Shown here: positions 43,262 to 49,829 of the stretch, in pieces | How positions within the stretch are numbered: position 1 is the first letter of the stretch | How the letters are laid out: every line of letters starts with the position of its first letter | IMG/VR virus record: IMGVR_UViG_3300027792_000021 | Span: 1 to 57,000 of that record | Length of the DNA stretch: 57,000 nt | Source: a virus | Reading direction: 5' to 3' (one strand) | Notes under the pieces: model-generated | The model's database searches: none | The model's input: only the letters and a program-made list of their open reading frames with translations | What the model was told of the DNA's origin: nothing | Translations under genes and position numbers: made by a program

Positions 43262-43443
43262 ATAAACGTCCTTAAGCCCTGCAACCCTTTCTCTCGTATT
43301 TGCCGTTGAATATTTTCAAAATCATCTAAAATCACAAATTCGTCTTTTTGCCCCTCCAATACAACATGGCAAGAAGTTGACGCTGCTGTTTTTTCTTCAT
43401 AAATATAAAGAATGCGGGACCAGGGAATAAATAGTTTTGTCAT
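43258..43443 (-). CDS. Small hypothetical protein, first in the replication operon
   Basis: 61 aa, beta-rich then helical (FIPWSRILYIYEEKTAAS). Overlaps the next start by 4 bases. Comes directly after the attenuator-like hairpin. Confidence 0.55.
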   Translation of the reverse strand: MTKLFIPWSRILYIYEEKTAASTSCHVVLEGQKDEFVILDDFENIQRQIREKGLQGLRTFM

Positions 43444-43453
43444 AAAGACACCT

Positions 43454-43537
43454 CAAAAAAACGCACCAGACCTGCTGATCTCAACTGGAAAGAGGAGAGA
43501 TTCCGATACCTCACGGTTAACCGGGATCTGGTGCGTT
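43454..43537 (-). terminator. Long-arm terminator/attenuator in replication leader
   Basis: AACGCACCAGA (minus 43537-43527) pairs perfectly with TCTGGTGCGTT (43470-43460), 11 bp, enclosing 56 nt with a smaller CGGTTAACCG palindrome; a run of seven T (43460-43454) follows on the minus strand. Between the promoter (43583-43611) and the first gene (43443), so it can attenuate the operon. Confidence 0.65.
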
Positions 43538-43582
43538 AAATTATAGGTTTATAGGAATTTCCAGTTTAATCAGCATAATAGA

Positions 43583-43611
43583 TTGATACTATCTTTGGCA
43601 GAATATGTCAA
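43583..43611 (-). promoter_or_regulatory. Replication-operon promoter
   Basis: Minus strand TTGACA (43611-43606), 17-bp spacer, TATCAA (43588-43583). Leader of about 130 nt holds the attenuator-like hairpin. Confidence 0.65.
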
Positions 43612-43624
43612 GTTATTTTATAGA

Positions 43625-43831
43625 TTATAAATCTTTTCTTGCTTTGCATAAGCGTTCTTTAATTTCTTCAGTACCTTCAGGTAGTAGTTTCCCGGCCGCA
43701 TATATTAGTTCTTTCGCTAAGTCTATTGACTCCAGTTCATCAAGCAACCCACTTGAAATATTGGTACTATCAGCCATTACAACTAATTCCATATATGTTA
43801 AGTTATGCTTTACATCAAAACAAAAGATCAT
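43625..43831 (-). CDS. Small hypothetical protein
   Basis: 68 aa, acidic, helical C-terminal half (LLDELESIDLAKELIYAAGKLLPEG). AAAGGAGG 6 bases before the ATG. Function unknown. Confidence 0.6.
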   Translation of the reverse strand: MIFCFDVKHNLTYMELVVMADSTNISSGLLDELESIDLAKELIYAAGKLLPEGTEEIKERLCKARKDL

Positions 43832-43844
43832 TTATGCCTCCTTT

Positions 43845-44003
43845 CTATTGATTCATTAACCAATCCTCGATCATCAAAGCCGCTCTCCATAGTTCGTTTC
43901 CGTGCTTATACATCTCTCCATCATCACAGGTACACATCAAGTTTGAAGCTCGGCACATGACTATCTGTGCTTCCAATAATGCTTCTATTATTTCTTTATC
44001 CAT
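43845..44003 (-). CDS. Small hypothetical protein
   Basis: 52 aa (MDKEIIEALLEAQIVM ... CTCDDGEMYKHGNELWRAALM), helical with a CTC pair. AAAGGAGG lies 6 bases before the ATG. First gene after the structured region at 44.0-44.3 kb. Confidence 0.65.
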   Translation of the reverse strand: MDKEIIEALLEAQIVMCRASNLMCTCDDGEMYKHGNELWRAALMIEDWLMNQ

Positions 44004-44026
44004 AATTCCTCCTTTATTTTTCCTTT

Positions 44027-44324
44027 AAGCAACTCTGGGCGGGGCGACAGTAACCATTGTGCACATACCATCATTACCGCTGCCCTTTCCAGATTAGGCC
44101 GTTTGCAAAGCGACCTTCATTGTTCCGGTTTTACAATTTCGGCTGTCAGCACCCCCCACAGTTGCTTAAAATTGTTATACGCCCCGTTTCTCACCGTGTT
44201 TAATGGTACTGGGTTATTCCCATCTGGCCCTTGAGACCTAAACCCTGTAAGTGTCGTCTCAAGCCGTACCCAGGGTTAGAATGGCCAAGCGCACGGGATC
44301 ATCCACTGACGGGCGTATAACAAT
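44027..44324 (-). ncRNA. Two-domain structured element (candidate large non-coding RNA or origin)
   Basis: No ORF on either strand, and more G+C than its AT-rich surroundings. Domain 1 (44171-44324): perfect 14-bp closing stem (44171-44184 with 44311-44324), then in nested order CCGTG/CACGG (44194/44292), CTGGGT/ACCCAG (44209/44268) and CTTGAGAC/GTCTCAAG (44230/44256, 8 bp). Domain 2 (44027-44167): AAGCAACT/AGTTGCTT extended by TGGG/CCCA across one mismatch, then GACAG/CTGTC (44046/44142). Strand assigned from flanking leftward genes. Does not match known large phage RNAs that I can recognise. Confidence 0.6.
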
Positions 44325-44406
44325 ACTTTTCTCCTTTATGTCTCATAAATCAGAAAATATGAGTCACAAGTTAGTTTGTTGCTAATAGATTAGAGTAAAA
44401 GATTTA

Positions 44407-44628
44407 TTATAATTTTGTAACTCTCAACTTTCCTCTATCTACACGGATAAGCGGCACACAATGGTAAACATATGTTCTTATCCCATGTTCTTTTGTTTCA
44501 TTTTTCGCATTTTCAATAGCAGATTTAAGGTCATCATGTGTTTCAAAATCTTCCTCTATCTCTACCGTATTGTCCAAGTTGCCGATGCTTGTTGTAAGAT
44601 AAAAACTTATGTTTTGCTTGTGTTTCAT
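44407..44628 (-). CDS. Small hypothetical protein
   Basis: 73 aa from the ATG at 44628 (AAGGGGG upstream; longer start at 44697 has no site). Beta-rich, acidic centre. ATGA overlap with the zinc-ribbon gene. Confidence 0.6.
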   Translation of the reverse strand: MKHKQNISFYLTTSIGNLDNTVEIEEDFETHDDLKSAIENAKNETKEHGIRTYVYHCVPLIRVDRGKLRVTKL

Positions 44629-44810
44629 ATATTCCCCCTTTTGGTAACTAAATGCTGCACTTGTTGTAGTGTAATAGTATTTGCACATGTTTCGCAAACA
44701 GGTATTGCCATCAACTGGATATTAAAAACTGTTTTTGTTAAGCTTCCGCAGACAACACAACGACGGGGTTTATCTGTATCCAACTCCTTTGGATGTTCAA
44801 ATTCTCTCAT
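44625..44810 (-). CDS. Zinc-ribbon mini-protein
   Basis: 61 aa: RRCVVCGSLT and PVCETCANTI form a four-Cys zinc site. Likely nucleic-acid- or protein-binding. Its start overlaps the stop of the preceding gene by one base. Confidence 0.6.
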   Translation of the reverse strand: MREFEHPKELDTDKPRRCVVCGSLTKTVFNIQLMAIPVCETCANTITLQQVQHLVTKRGNI

Positions 44811-45019
44811 TACTCATAATCCCCCATGCACCATTCCCACTCCACCGAAGCCCCACAACAATCAGTCATTGGATCACCCCATGTATCAGGGTAATGTGTA
44901 CCTGGCAGGCCGTGACCTGCATAGTCAAACTCGTTCTGTAACGCAACAATCTTGCAGGGTTGCCCACATTCAGGGCAGACAAAACCTTCTGGTGTATCAT
45001 ACTCAGGTATTTTTCTCAT
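44810..45019 (-). CDS. Cys-rich small protein
   Basis: 69 aa from the ATG at 45019, coupled to the previous stop as ATGA. CPECGQPC and DCCGA/C motifs give at least one zinc site; the pattern with WGDPMTDCCGASVEW recalls small phage proteins of unknown role. Confidence 0.6.
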   Translation of the reverse strand: MRKIPEYDTPEGFVCPECGQPCKIVALQNEFDYAGHGLPGTHYPDTWGDPMTDCCGASVEWEWCMGDYE

Positions 45020-45471
45020 TCCGTAACATCCAGTGGTGTACCACAAATTCGGCAAAACTTGATTTCAGGTTGTTTCACTGATTCAGTAGATACTCTATAC
45101 AAATTTCTTTCTATTATTTTGCAATTAAGCTCTATTTCAATTTTTCCCCCTCCCTTTCTCCCAACTCTTCTCCGTAATTGTTGCTGATATTTTCTTGTTA
45201 AATAAGGATCATGGAAGTGAGGGTTCTTTGAAACATCAATATTCCACGTTTTTGGTCTTTTCTTCCATCCATCACATATTCTTCCTCTTCCCCATCCATA
45301 TAAATAGCACATTTCACCAATACCCATCGTTCTTCCTAAAAGTAAACATTCTGAAGTATCAGCACTATTTCCGTCTTCAGAAAAAAATACTCGGAAATAC
45401 CTGCAATTAGTACAGGACTTGTCTTGGTACCTCAGTCGAACTATGTTTTCTAATTCCGTTAAGGTTGTCAT
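45016..45471 (-). CDS. Cys-containing phage protein
   Basis: 151 aa from the ATG at 45471 (GGGGGAG 4 bases before); an ATG at 45594 in the same frame, overlapping the methyltransferase stop, would add 41 residues. SCTNCRYFRVFF, SECLLLG, MCYLYGWGRGRICDGW, KFCRICGTPL: several Cys pairs suggest zinc or iron-sulfur binding. No family recognised. Confidence 0.6.
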   Translation of the reverse strand: MTTLTELENIVRLRYQDKSCTNCRYFRVFFSEDGNSADTSECLLLGRTMGIGEMCYLYGWGRGRICDGWKKRPKTWNIDVSKNPHFHDPYLTRKYQQQLRRRVGRKGGGKIEIELNCKIIERNLYRVSTESVKQPEIKFCRICGTPLDVTE

Positions 45472-45583
45472 TTTCTCCCCCTCCCTTTCCTGCCCGCAAA
45501 CCGGCAATCCCTCGCGCAGTTGGCACATACGGCCACCGAGGTAGGACAACCGGTCTTTGGGCAGATTGTTGGTTGATAGATTT

Positions 45584-46114
45584 TCATACTTCATTGCCCC
45601 AAACATCCCATCCTTCGGTTTTTTGTCTTGCAAATAATTCAATACGAGGTAAATCACCAGAAACAGAAACAATCATATCTCTAAAAAATTGAGGTTTTAC
45701 AGAATGAGCATGTCTTTTATGCTCGAACCAAGTTGTATCTATTCTTTTTTTTGCTTTTAGCGTTCCACGTCTGCAAAAGAATAAGTGTTCTGTTGTTTGT
45801 ATAAAAGTTCCACCAAGCCCTATCCCGTGCGGAGGCTTACACCAAGTAAGCATACACGAAAAGTTAAATCCCCAATTTTTTAAAACATCAAAAGTTTCTT
45901 TTAAATATTTGTTTATTGTCCATAAATATAGATGACAATTTTTATCGGCAATTTGGGAAACAGGCATATTTATAATATCATTTATATCCATTGTTGGATA
46001 AACTAAGTTTCTTGATTTCCCATTACTATTCCAATCGGGGCCAGCTTTAACATCCCACGGTGGGTCAGCATAAATAATCTGATATTTTTTATTCGGAAAC
46101 GGTATTTGTTCCAT
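45584..46114 (-). CDS. MT-A70-type DNA adenine methyltransferase
   Basis: 176 aa. IIYADPPWDV with catalytic DPPW (17-20), NCHLYLWTINKYLKE, TWCKPPHGIGLGGTFIQTTEHLFFCRRG, and a C-terminal RIELFARQKTEGWDVWGNEV: the complete MT-A70 pattern. Methylates adenine N6; no cognate restriction enzyme seen. First gene after its own strong promoter, so early. Second adenine-type methylase beside 40044-40805. Confidence 0.85.
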   Translation of the reverse strand: MEQIPFPNKKYQIIYADPPWDVKAGPDWNSNGKSRNLVYPTMDINDIINMPVSQIADKNCHLYLWTINKYLKETFDVLKNWGFNFSCMLTWCKPPHGIGLGGTFIQTTEHLFFCRRGTLKAKKRIDTTWFEHKRHAHSVKPQFFRDMIVSVSGDLPRIELFARQKTEGWDVWGNEV

Positions 46115-46134
46115 TCAAACCTCCATTTTATTTA

Positions 46135-46162
46135 ATCATACTACAATCTTTTTTATTGTCAA
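46135..46162 (-). promoter_or_regulatory. Leftward early promoter
   Basis: Minus strand TTGACA (46162-46157), 16-bp spacer, TATGAT (46140-46135); start about 14 bases before the MT-A70 ATG. Confidence 0.8.
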
Positions 46163-46178
46163 CGATTTTTATTGACAA
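46156..46178. promoter_or_regulatory. Symmetric -35/operator core
   Basis: TTGTCAA, nine bases, TTGACAA: the two divergent -35 boxes are an inverted repeat. The whole 46135-46199 promoter pair mirrors itself (ATCATA to TATGAT). Confidence 0.6.
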
Positions 46179-46199
46179 GATAAAAATAAAGTGTATGAT
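46172..46199 (+). promoter_or_regulatory. Rightward promoter of recombination operon
   Basis: TTGACA (46172-46177), 16-bp spacer, TATGAT (46194-46199). A start 7 bases on coincides with the ATG at 46206, giving a leaderless message. Confidence 0.8.
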
Positions 46200-46205
46200 A
46201 GAATC

Positions 46206-46460
46206 ATGGATAAAAAAATTATAGAATCACAACGCATGAATAGGTCCGTAACATCGGCTATGATGAGGCGTCTCATCAAACATTATGGAGGGGGAATACA
46301 TGGCCCGGCCAACAAAAAAGCAAGAATAAAATTAGGGAAATTGCTTAAATGTGATCCCTCGTGGGTGTTTAAAATAGCTCAGGGGGAAAGAACGCCGGGT
46401 CTTTATCCTTGGATGGTAATGCTCAGAAAAATTAAAGAGATAGAGAAAAATGATTCATAA
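46206..46460 (+). CDS. HTH regulator, probably leaderless
   Basis: 84 aa from the ATG at 46206. ARIKLGKLLKCDPSWVFKIAQGERTPGLYPWMVMLRKI fits an XRE/CI-type helix-turn-helix (LA...LG...S.VF.I..G.R.P). An upstream ATG at 46191 lies inside the -10 and is excluded. Like lambda cI from its maintenance promoter, it appears to start at the transcript's first base; likely to bind the symmetric operator beside it. Confidence 0.65.
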   Translation: MDKKIIESQRMNRSVTSAMMRRLIKHYGGGIHGPANKKARIKLGKLLKCDPSWVFKIAQGERTPGLYPWMVMLRKIKEIEKNDS

Positions 46461-46677
46461 TTTCCTTACCATTTTCGCTGTCTTGCTATTCTTTATTCTC
46501 CTGCTCTTTCTACTTCAGGATGAGCCAAGGGTATCTTCCGGCTGTGAGGTATGCAAAGATCAGGGAATAAGAAAGGCTATGGGTCATCATGGCACGTTGG
46601 TAGCTTGGCAAGACGAGAGTGGCAACCAGTATTTTGGAAGAGACGGACAAGTTTGTAAACTATGGAGAAAAGAATAG
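46450..46677 (+). CDS. Small membrane-anchored CxxC protein
   Basis: 75 aa: N-terminal transmembrane helix (4-23), then CEVCKDQG and one more Cys (VCKLW). Overlaps the regulator by 11 bp. Function unknown. Confidence 0.55.
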   Translation: MIHNFLTIFAVLLFFILLLFLLQDEPRVSSGCEVCKDQGIRKAMGHHGTLVAWQDESGNQYFGRDGQVCKLWRKE

Positions 46678-46687
46678 GGGATGGATA

Positions 46688-47158
46688 ATGGCAACACTAT
46701 GTCCAAAATGTGATCCAGAACATTTTGCGGTATGTGATTTTTGTAAACACTATCTTGCGCTGTATGAGGTTAATGCGAATGAACATGGTGTTTATATTAG
46801 TGATGGTTGGTGCAAACTTCATAAACGGCATAGAGATCCCGAAGATGGATGTTGTGATTTTTGCTGCTTTTTGGAAGAAACGGGCAGAGAGGATGGAATA
46901 GAAATGAAAAAAACGATTAAGATTTGGAATAGCAAACACGCCCTTACTAAAGGATTAATAGAACAAGAGGCAGAAGAAGTTGGTGATAAATTAGTTAAGA
47001 TTGGTATATTGCAATACCTGCATGGCGAGGGCCGTAATTGGCATCGTACCAAGGAACAAGCTGTAGAACGTGCTGAAGTAATGCGTAAAAAGAGAATTGC
47101 CAGCTTGCGTAAACAACTGGAACGGCTGGAATCGATGCGATTTGATGCCAACAGTTAA
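46688..47158 (+). CDS. Fused zinc-knuckle and basic-helix protein
   Basis: 156 aa from the ATG at 46688 (GGGGATGGATA upstream). N-terminal half: CPKC, CDFCKHY, WCKLHKRHRDPEDGCCDFCCF, a phage Cys-rich family. C-terminal half: MKKTIKIWNSKHALTKGLIE ... EGRNWHRTKEQAVERAEVMRKKRIASL, which I otherwise know as a separate small phage protein. A second start at the inner Met with GGATGGAATAG upstream may yield that part alone. Confidence 0.65.
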   Translation: MATLCPKCDPEHFAVCDFCKHYLALYEVNANEHGVYISDGWCKLHKRHRDPEDGCCDFCCFLEETGREDGIEMKKTIKIWNSKHALTKGLIEQEAEEVGDKLVKIGILQYLHGEGRNWHRTKEQAVERAEVMRKKRIASLRKQLERLESMRFDANS

Positions 47159-47176
47159 GCTATGGAAAAATAAAAA

Positions 47177-47407
47177 ATGAATATTGTGAATCTCGTTGAA
47201 ATGGTTGAGGAAGATCAACACCAATCGCCGTGCAGGTTTGGGAATATTGTGGATGGGCATAGTTGTTATTGTCACCATGACCAAGGACCACGCAAATGTC
47301 CAATTTGGAAGTACTACGGTGAACAGCCCGACAAATGGCACAATTATGGTGATTGGAACAAAGAAGATTGGGAAGGTGGTTGTCGGTTCTTTGTTGCTAC
47401 GGAGTGA
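47177..47407 (+). CDS. Cys-rich small phage protein
   Basis: 76 aa with CRFGNIVDGHSCYCHHDQG, KCPIWKYY and GGCRFF; the His/Cys set could bind zinc. GGAAAAAT is a weak ribosome site. A second frame that overlaps it is used only downstream of 47412. Confidence 0.6.
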   Translation: MNIVNLVEMVEEDQHQSPCRFGNIVDGHSCYCHHDQGPRKCPIWKYYGEQPDKWHNYGDWNKEDWEGGCRFFVATE

Positions 47408-47411
47408 GAAC

Positions 47412-47678
47412 ATGTTAGACGGAACTTATTTCTTTGAATGTGGATGTGGAGCAAGTGAACATACTCTACGTTTTATAGTGAATAAAGACCCGGAAGATCC
47501 CGGCATTTATACTGAAATATATCTTAACCAGTGGCGGCCTTGGTGGAAGAGGATATGGATCGGTCTCAAGTATATGTTCGGCTATAAATGCCAGTATGGA
47601 CATTGGGATGTATGGATAATGCGTGATGAGGATGCGACAAGATTGAGAGATATGTGCAATGATTATTTGTCTCGCTAA
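47412..47678 (+). CDS. Small Trp-rich protein
   Basis: 88 aa from the ATG at 47412 (GGAGTGAGA upstream). YFFECGCGASEHTLRF, WRPWWKRIWIGLKYMFGYKCQYGHWDVWI; C-terminal helix. Aromatic and basic enough to bind nucleic acid or membrane; unknown. Confidence 0.6.
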   Translation: MLDGTYFFECGCGASEHTLRFIVNKDPEDPGIYTEIYLNQWRPWWKRIWIGLKYMFGYKCQYGHWDVWIMRDEDATRLRDMCNDYLSR

Positions 47679-47687
47679 GGAGGAGCC

Positions 47688-47855
47688 ATGACATTAGAAG
47701 AACTTAAAACAAAAATAGGTAATGTGCTATATGAATATTGGCAAGAATTACCGGAGCCTAAGCCTAAAAACACTAAGTTCATGTACGGGCCTTATAGCCT
47801 GTTAAATGACGTGGACAGGTGGATTGAAGATCAGAAAGATGTAAAGGATAAATAA
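47688..47855 (+). CDS. Small hypothetical protein
   Basis: 55 aa (MTLEELKTKIGNVLYEYWQELPEP), helical start, acidic end. TAAGGAGGAG directly upstream. One-base overlap with the resolvase start. Confidence 0.65.
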   Translation: MTLEELKTKIGNVLYEYWQELPEPKPKNTKFMYGPYSLLNDVDRWIEDQKDVKDK

Positions 47856-48283
47856 TGCAAGTTTTCATTCCAGGTAATGTGCCATCCTTAAAGAACAGCA
47901 AAATAGCTACATCACGGGGAGTATTTATGTCCAAGACCGTTCAGAAATACTTGCGTGAGCTTGGCATAAAAAGTTATTCGACAAGGTATAAGTCCTATGA
48001 AAATTATAAGAACAGGGAAAATATCTTTGAGAAACTTGTCGTTCCTCTAAAAGTGCAGTTGACCACAAAATATCCTCCCTATGTAATAGGATTTCATTTT
48101 GTCCGGGGGACGAAACATAAGTTTGATTTCAATAATGCGACTCAGATTATATGTGACCTGTTAGTGGCTCATGGTGTAATTGAAGATGATAACATGGACA
48201 TCCTAATTCCGTGGCCGTGGATAAAAGATAAAAAATGGTATTCTTATGATAAAGAAAATCCGGGTTGCTGGTTGGAGGTATAG
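47855..48283 (+). CDS. RusA-like Holliday junction resolvase
   Basis: 142 aa, normal RusA size. IPGNVPSLKNSKI, then FHFVRGTKHKFDFNNATQIICDLLVAHGVIEDDNMDILIP with Asp at about 91, 101, 111 and 112 as the likely metal ligands. Resolves branched recombination or replication DNA; encoded ahead of nuclease and ERF genes. Confidence 0.8.
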   Translation: MQVFIPGNVPSLKNSKIATSRGVFMSKTVQKYLRELGIKSYSTRYKSYENYKNRENIFEKLVVPLKVQLTTKYPPYVIGFHFVRGTKHKFDFNNATQIICDLLVAHGVIEDDNMDILIPWPWIKDKKWYSYDKENPGCWLEV

Positions 48284-48285
48284 AT

Positions 48286-48633
48286 ATGAAATTCGAGAAT
48301 ATAAAGGTTGGTGATGTTGTTGCAATGAGAGGTTTTGGCAGTCTTATAAAATGCAAAGTAACTCGAATCTTCCTGACCTCATTAGAAGTTGATAACAGCT
48401 GTGCAAGATATTCTATCGAAACAGGAAATGAAGTAGGTAAATATGGGCTTTTGAGATCAAGTGTTGAACCTTGGACTAATGCACATGATGAAGAGTTAAG
48501 AAAAGAAGAGGATTGGAAAACAAAACGTGTCCTTGTCAGAAAGATAGAGAATTATGACTGGTATTCACTGACCGTTGACAAATTGAAAAAAGTAATTTCT
48601 GCGCTCAAAGAAATAGGGGTTGATGTAGAATGA
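48286..48633 (+). CDS. Small hypothetical protein, barrel-like start
   Basis: 115 aa from the ATG at 48286 (GGAGG upstream). FENIKVGDVVAMRGFGS ... CKVTRIFLTSLEVD suggests a small beta barrel; helical C-terminus. No family assigned. Confidence 0.55.
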   Translation: MKFENIKVGDVVAMRGFGSLIKCKVTRIFLTSLEVDNSCARYSIETGNEVGKYGLLRSSVEPWTNAHDEELRKEEDWKTKRVLVRKIENYDWYSLTVDKLKKVISALKEIGVDVE

Positions 48634-49484
48634 ACATAACTAATCGCCTTAATCTTCCCTTGCCTATTGTCCGTGCCGTAACCAATGATCCTTATAGCCA
48701 ACGGGGGGATATAAGTGTTACTGGTCTTATCCAACCGCCACGGATCAGGCAACTTGCTATCCGGCACGGGAATAATATAACTATAGACGTTGCAGACCGG
48801 ATATGGCCGTTATTAGGTTCCAATGTTCATTATATTCTGGAACGTGCCCAGGTAGGCAATGCCCTTCAGGAAGAACCTTTATCTATGGGAATGTTTGGGT
48901 GGACTGTAACCGGCAAACCAGACCTGTATTATGATGAAATTCTCTATGACTTTAAAGTAACATCTGTCTGGTCATTCATTAATGGCGTTAAAGCTGAATG
49001 GGAATCTCAGTTGAATTGTTATGCAGGATTATTGCGCTACTATGCATTCGATGTAAAGGCTCTTGCCATTATTGCCATACTCAGGGATTGGTCAAAACAT
49101 CAAGTATGCAAATCAGCAAATTATCCAAAGACACAGGCAGTCGTTATGCCGGTCAAATTATGGGAATCAGAGAAAACTTGGGAATATATGAAAGAACGCA
49201 TAAAAATACACCAAGAAGCTGAACATATGGCAGATACAGATTTGCCGATATGCACGGCTGAAGAGAGATGGGAAAAGAAAACACAATATGCCGTAACCAT
49301 AAAGGGACAGAAAAGAGCAAAGAGATTATTGCCTACAATGGAAGAAGCCCAAAAATGGGGGGAGGAAAATATCAAAGACAAGAAATGGGAAATAATTACA
49401 AGACCAGGTGAATCTGTAAGGTGCTGTCACTATTGCGATGTGTCAAAAATATGTGGATTATTCCAAAATAAGGAGGATATGTAA
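48630..49484 (+). CDS. PD-(D/E)XK nuclease, Cas4/RecB-like
   Basis: 284 aa. GSNVHYILER with His67, GKPDLYYDE with Asp98, YDFKVTS with Asp107/Lys109 and QLNCYAGLL with Gln127: the ordered motifs of RecB-type nucleases. C-terminal CCHYC...CGLF gives four Cys, as in Cas4-like Fe-S or zinc clusters. Probably resects DNA for the ERF protein encoded two genes on. No CRISPR locus is present. Confidence 0.8.
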   Translation: MNITNRLNLPLPIVRAVTNDPYSQRGDISVTGLIQPPRIRQLAIRHGNNITIDVADRIWPLLGSNVHYILERAQVGNALQEEPLSMGMFGWTVTGKPDLYYDEILYDFKVTSVWSFINGVKAEWESQLNCYAGLLRYYAFDVKALAIIAILRDWSKHQVCKSANYPKTQAVVMPVKLWESEKTWEYMKERIKIHQEAEHMADTDLPICTAEERWEKKTQYAVTIKGQKRAKRLLPTMEEAQKWGEENIKDKKWEIITRPGESVRCCHYCDVSKICGLFQNKEDM

Positions 49485-49820
49485 ATGGAGTGGATACAAG
49501 TAAATGATTATGATGCCGTTGCCATAGATATTTACAAAGAGAAAATATCTATTGTGGGAGGGCAAGTTGCCAAGAATGATGCAATCTATACCAAATGGGC
49601 AATAGCGTCTCAGTATGATAGAGATGCCGGTGGCCCTGTACCAATGACTAAAAAAGACGGCAGTTATCAAGCCATGCCGGTTAAGGTCATGCTTGGTAAT
49701 ACAGAACAGGCATTGGATAATCTTGATAAGCTGAGGGCACAGATTATAGAGATTATTGGACAAACATCGGAAGAGACAAGTGATTACCATAGACATGAAG
49801 ATCCTGATGTGCCATTTTAA
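49485..49820 (+). CDS. SSB-like protein with acidic tip
   Basis: 111 aa, with a C-terminal HRHEDPDVPF that mimics the DDDIPF tip of bacterial SSB through which partners bind. Between the nuclease and annealing genes. The body (about 1-95) has no OB signature that I recognise, so it may be an SSB of another type or a mimic of the tip. AAGGAGG before the ATG. Confidence 0.6.
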   Translation: MEWIQVNDYDAVAIDIYKEKISIVGGQVAKNDAIYTKWAIASQYDRDAGGPVPMTKKDGSYQAMPVKVMLGNTEQALDNLDKLRAQIIEIIGQTSEETSDYHRHEDPDVPF

Positions 49821-49829
49821 GGAGGGGAT

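Noticed and set aside
44027-44324. Integron attC site or retron/group II intron RNA
   Set aside because: Ends with GTTATAC/GTATAAC recall attC core sites, but the RYYYAAC/GTTRRRY consensus is not met, and there is no integrase or reverse transcriptase in the window.
45471-45672. N-terminal extension of the Cys-containing gene
   Set aside because: It overlaps the methyltransferase, lacks a good ribosome site, and GGGGGAG lies right before the ATG at 45471; the intermediate ATG at 45594 remains possible.
46206-46460. Proof of temperate lifestyle
   Set aside because: Repressor-like regulators exist, but no integrase, excisionase or attachment site is seen, so integration is not supported.
47196-47411. 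Upstream half of a 160-aa frame overlapping 47177-47407
   Set aside because: The 47177 frame has the Cys/His pattern of a real phage protein; the other frame becomes credible only from the ATG at 47412.
48630-49484. cas4 as part of a CRISPR system
   Set aside because: No other cas gene or repeat array is present; nearby resolvase, SSB-like and ERF genes point to recombination.
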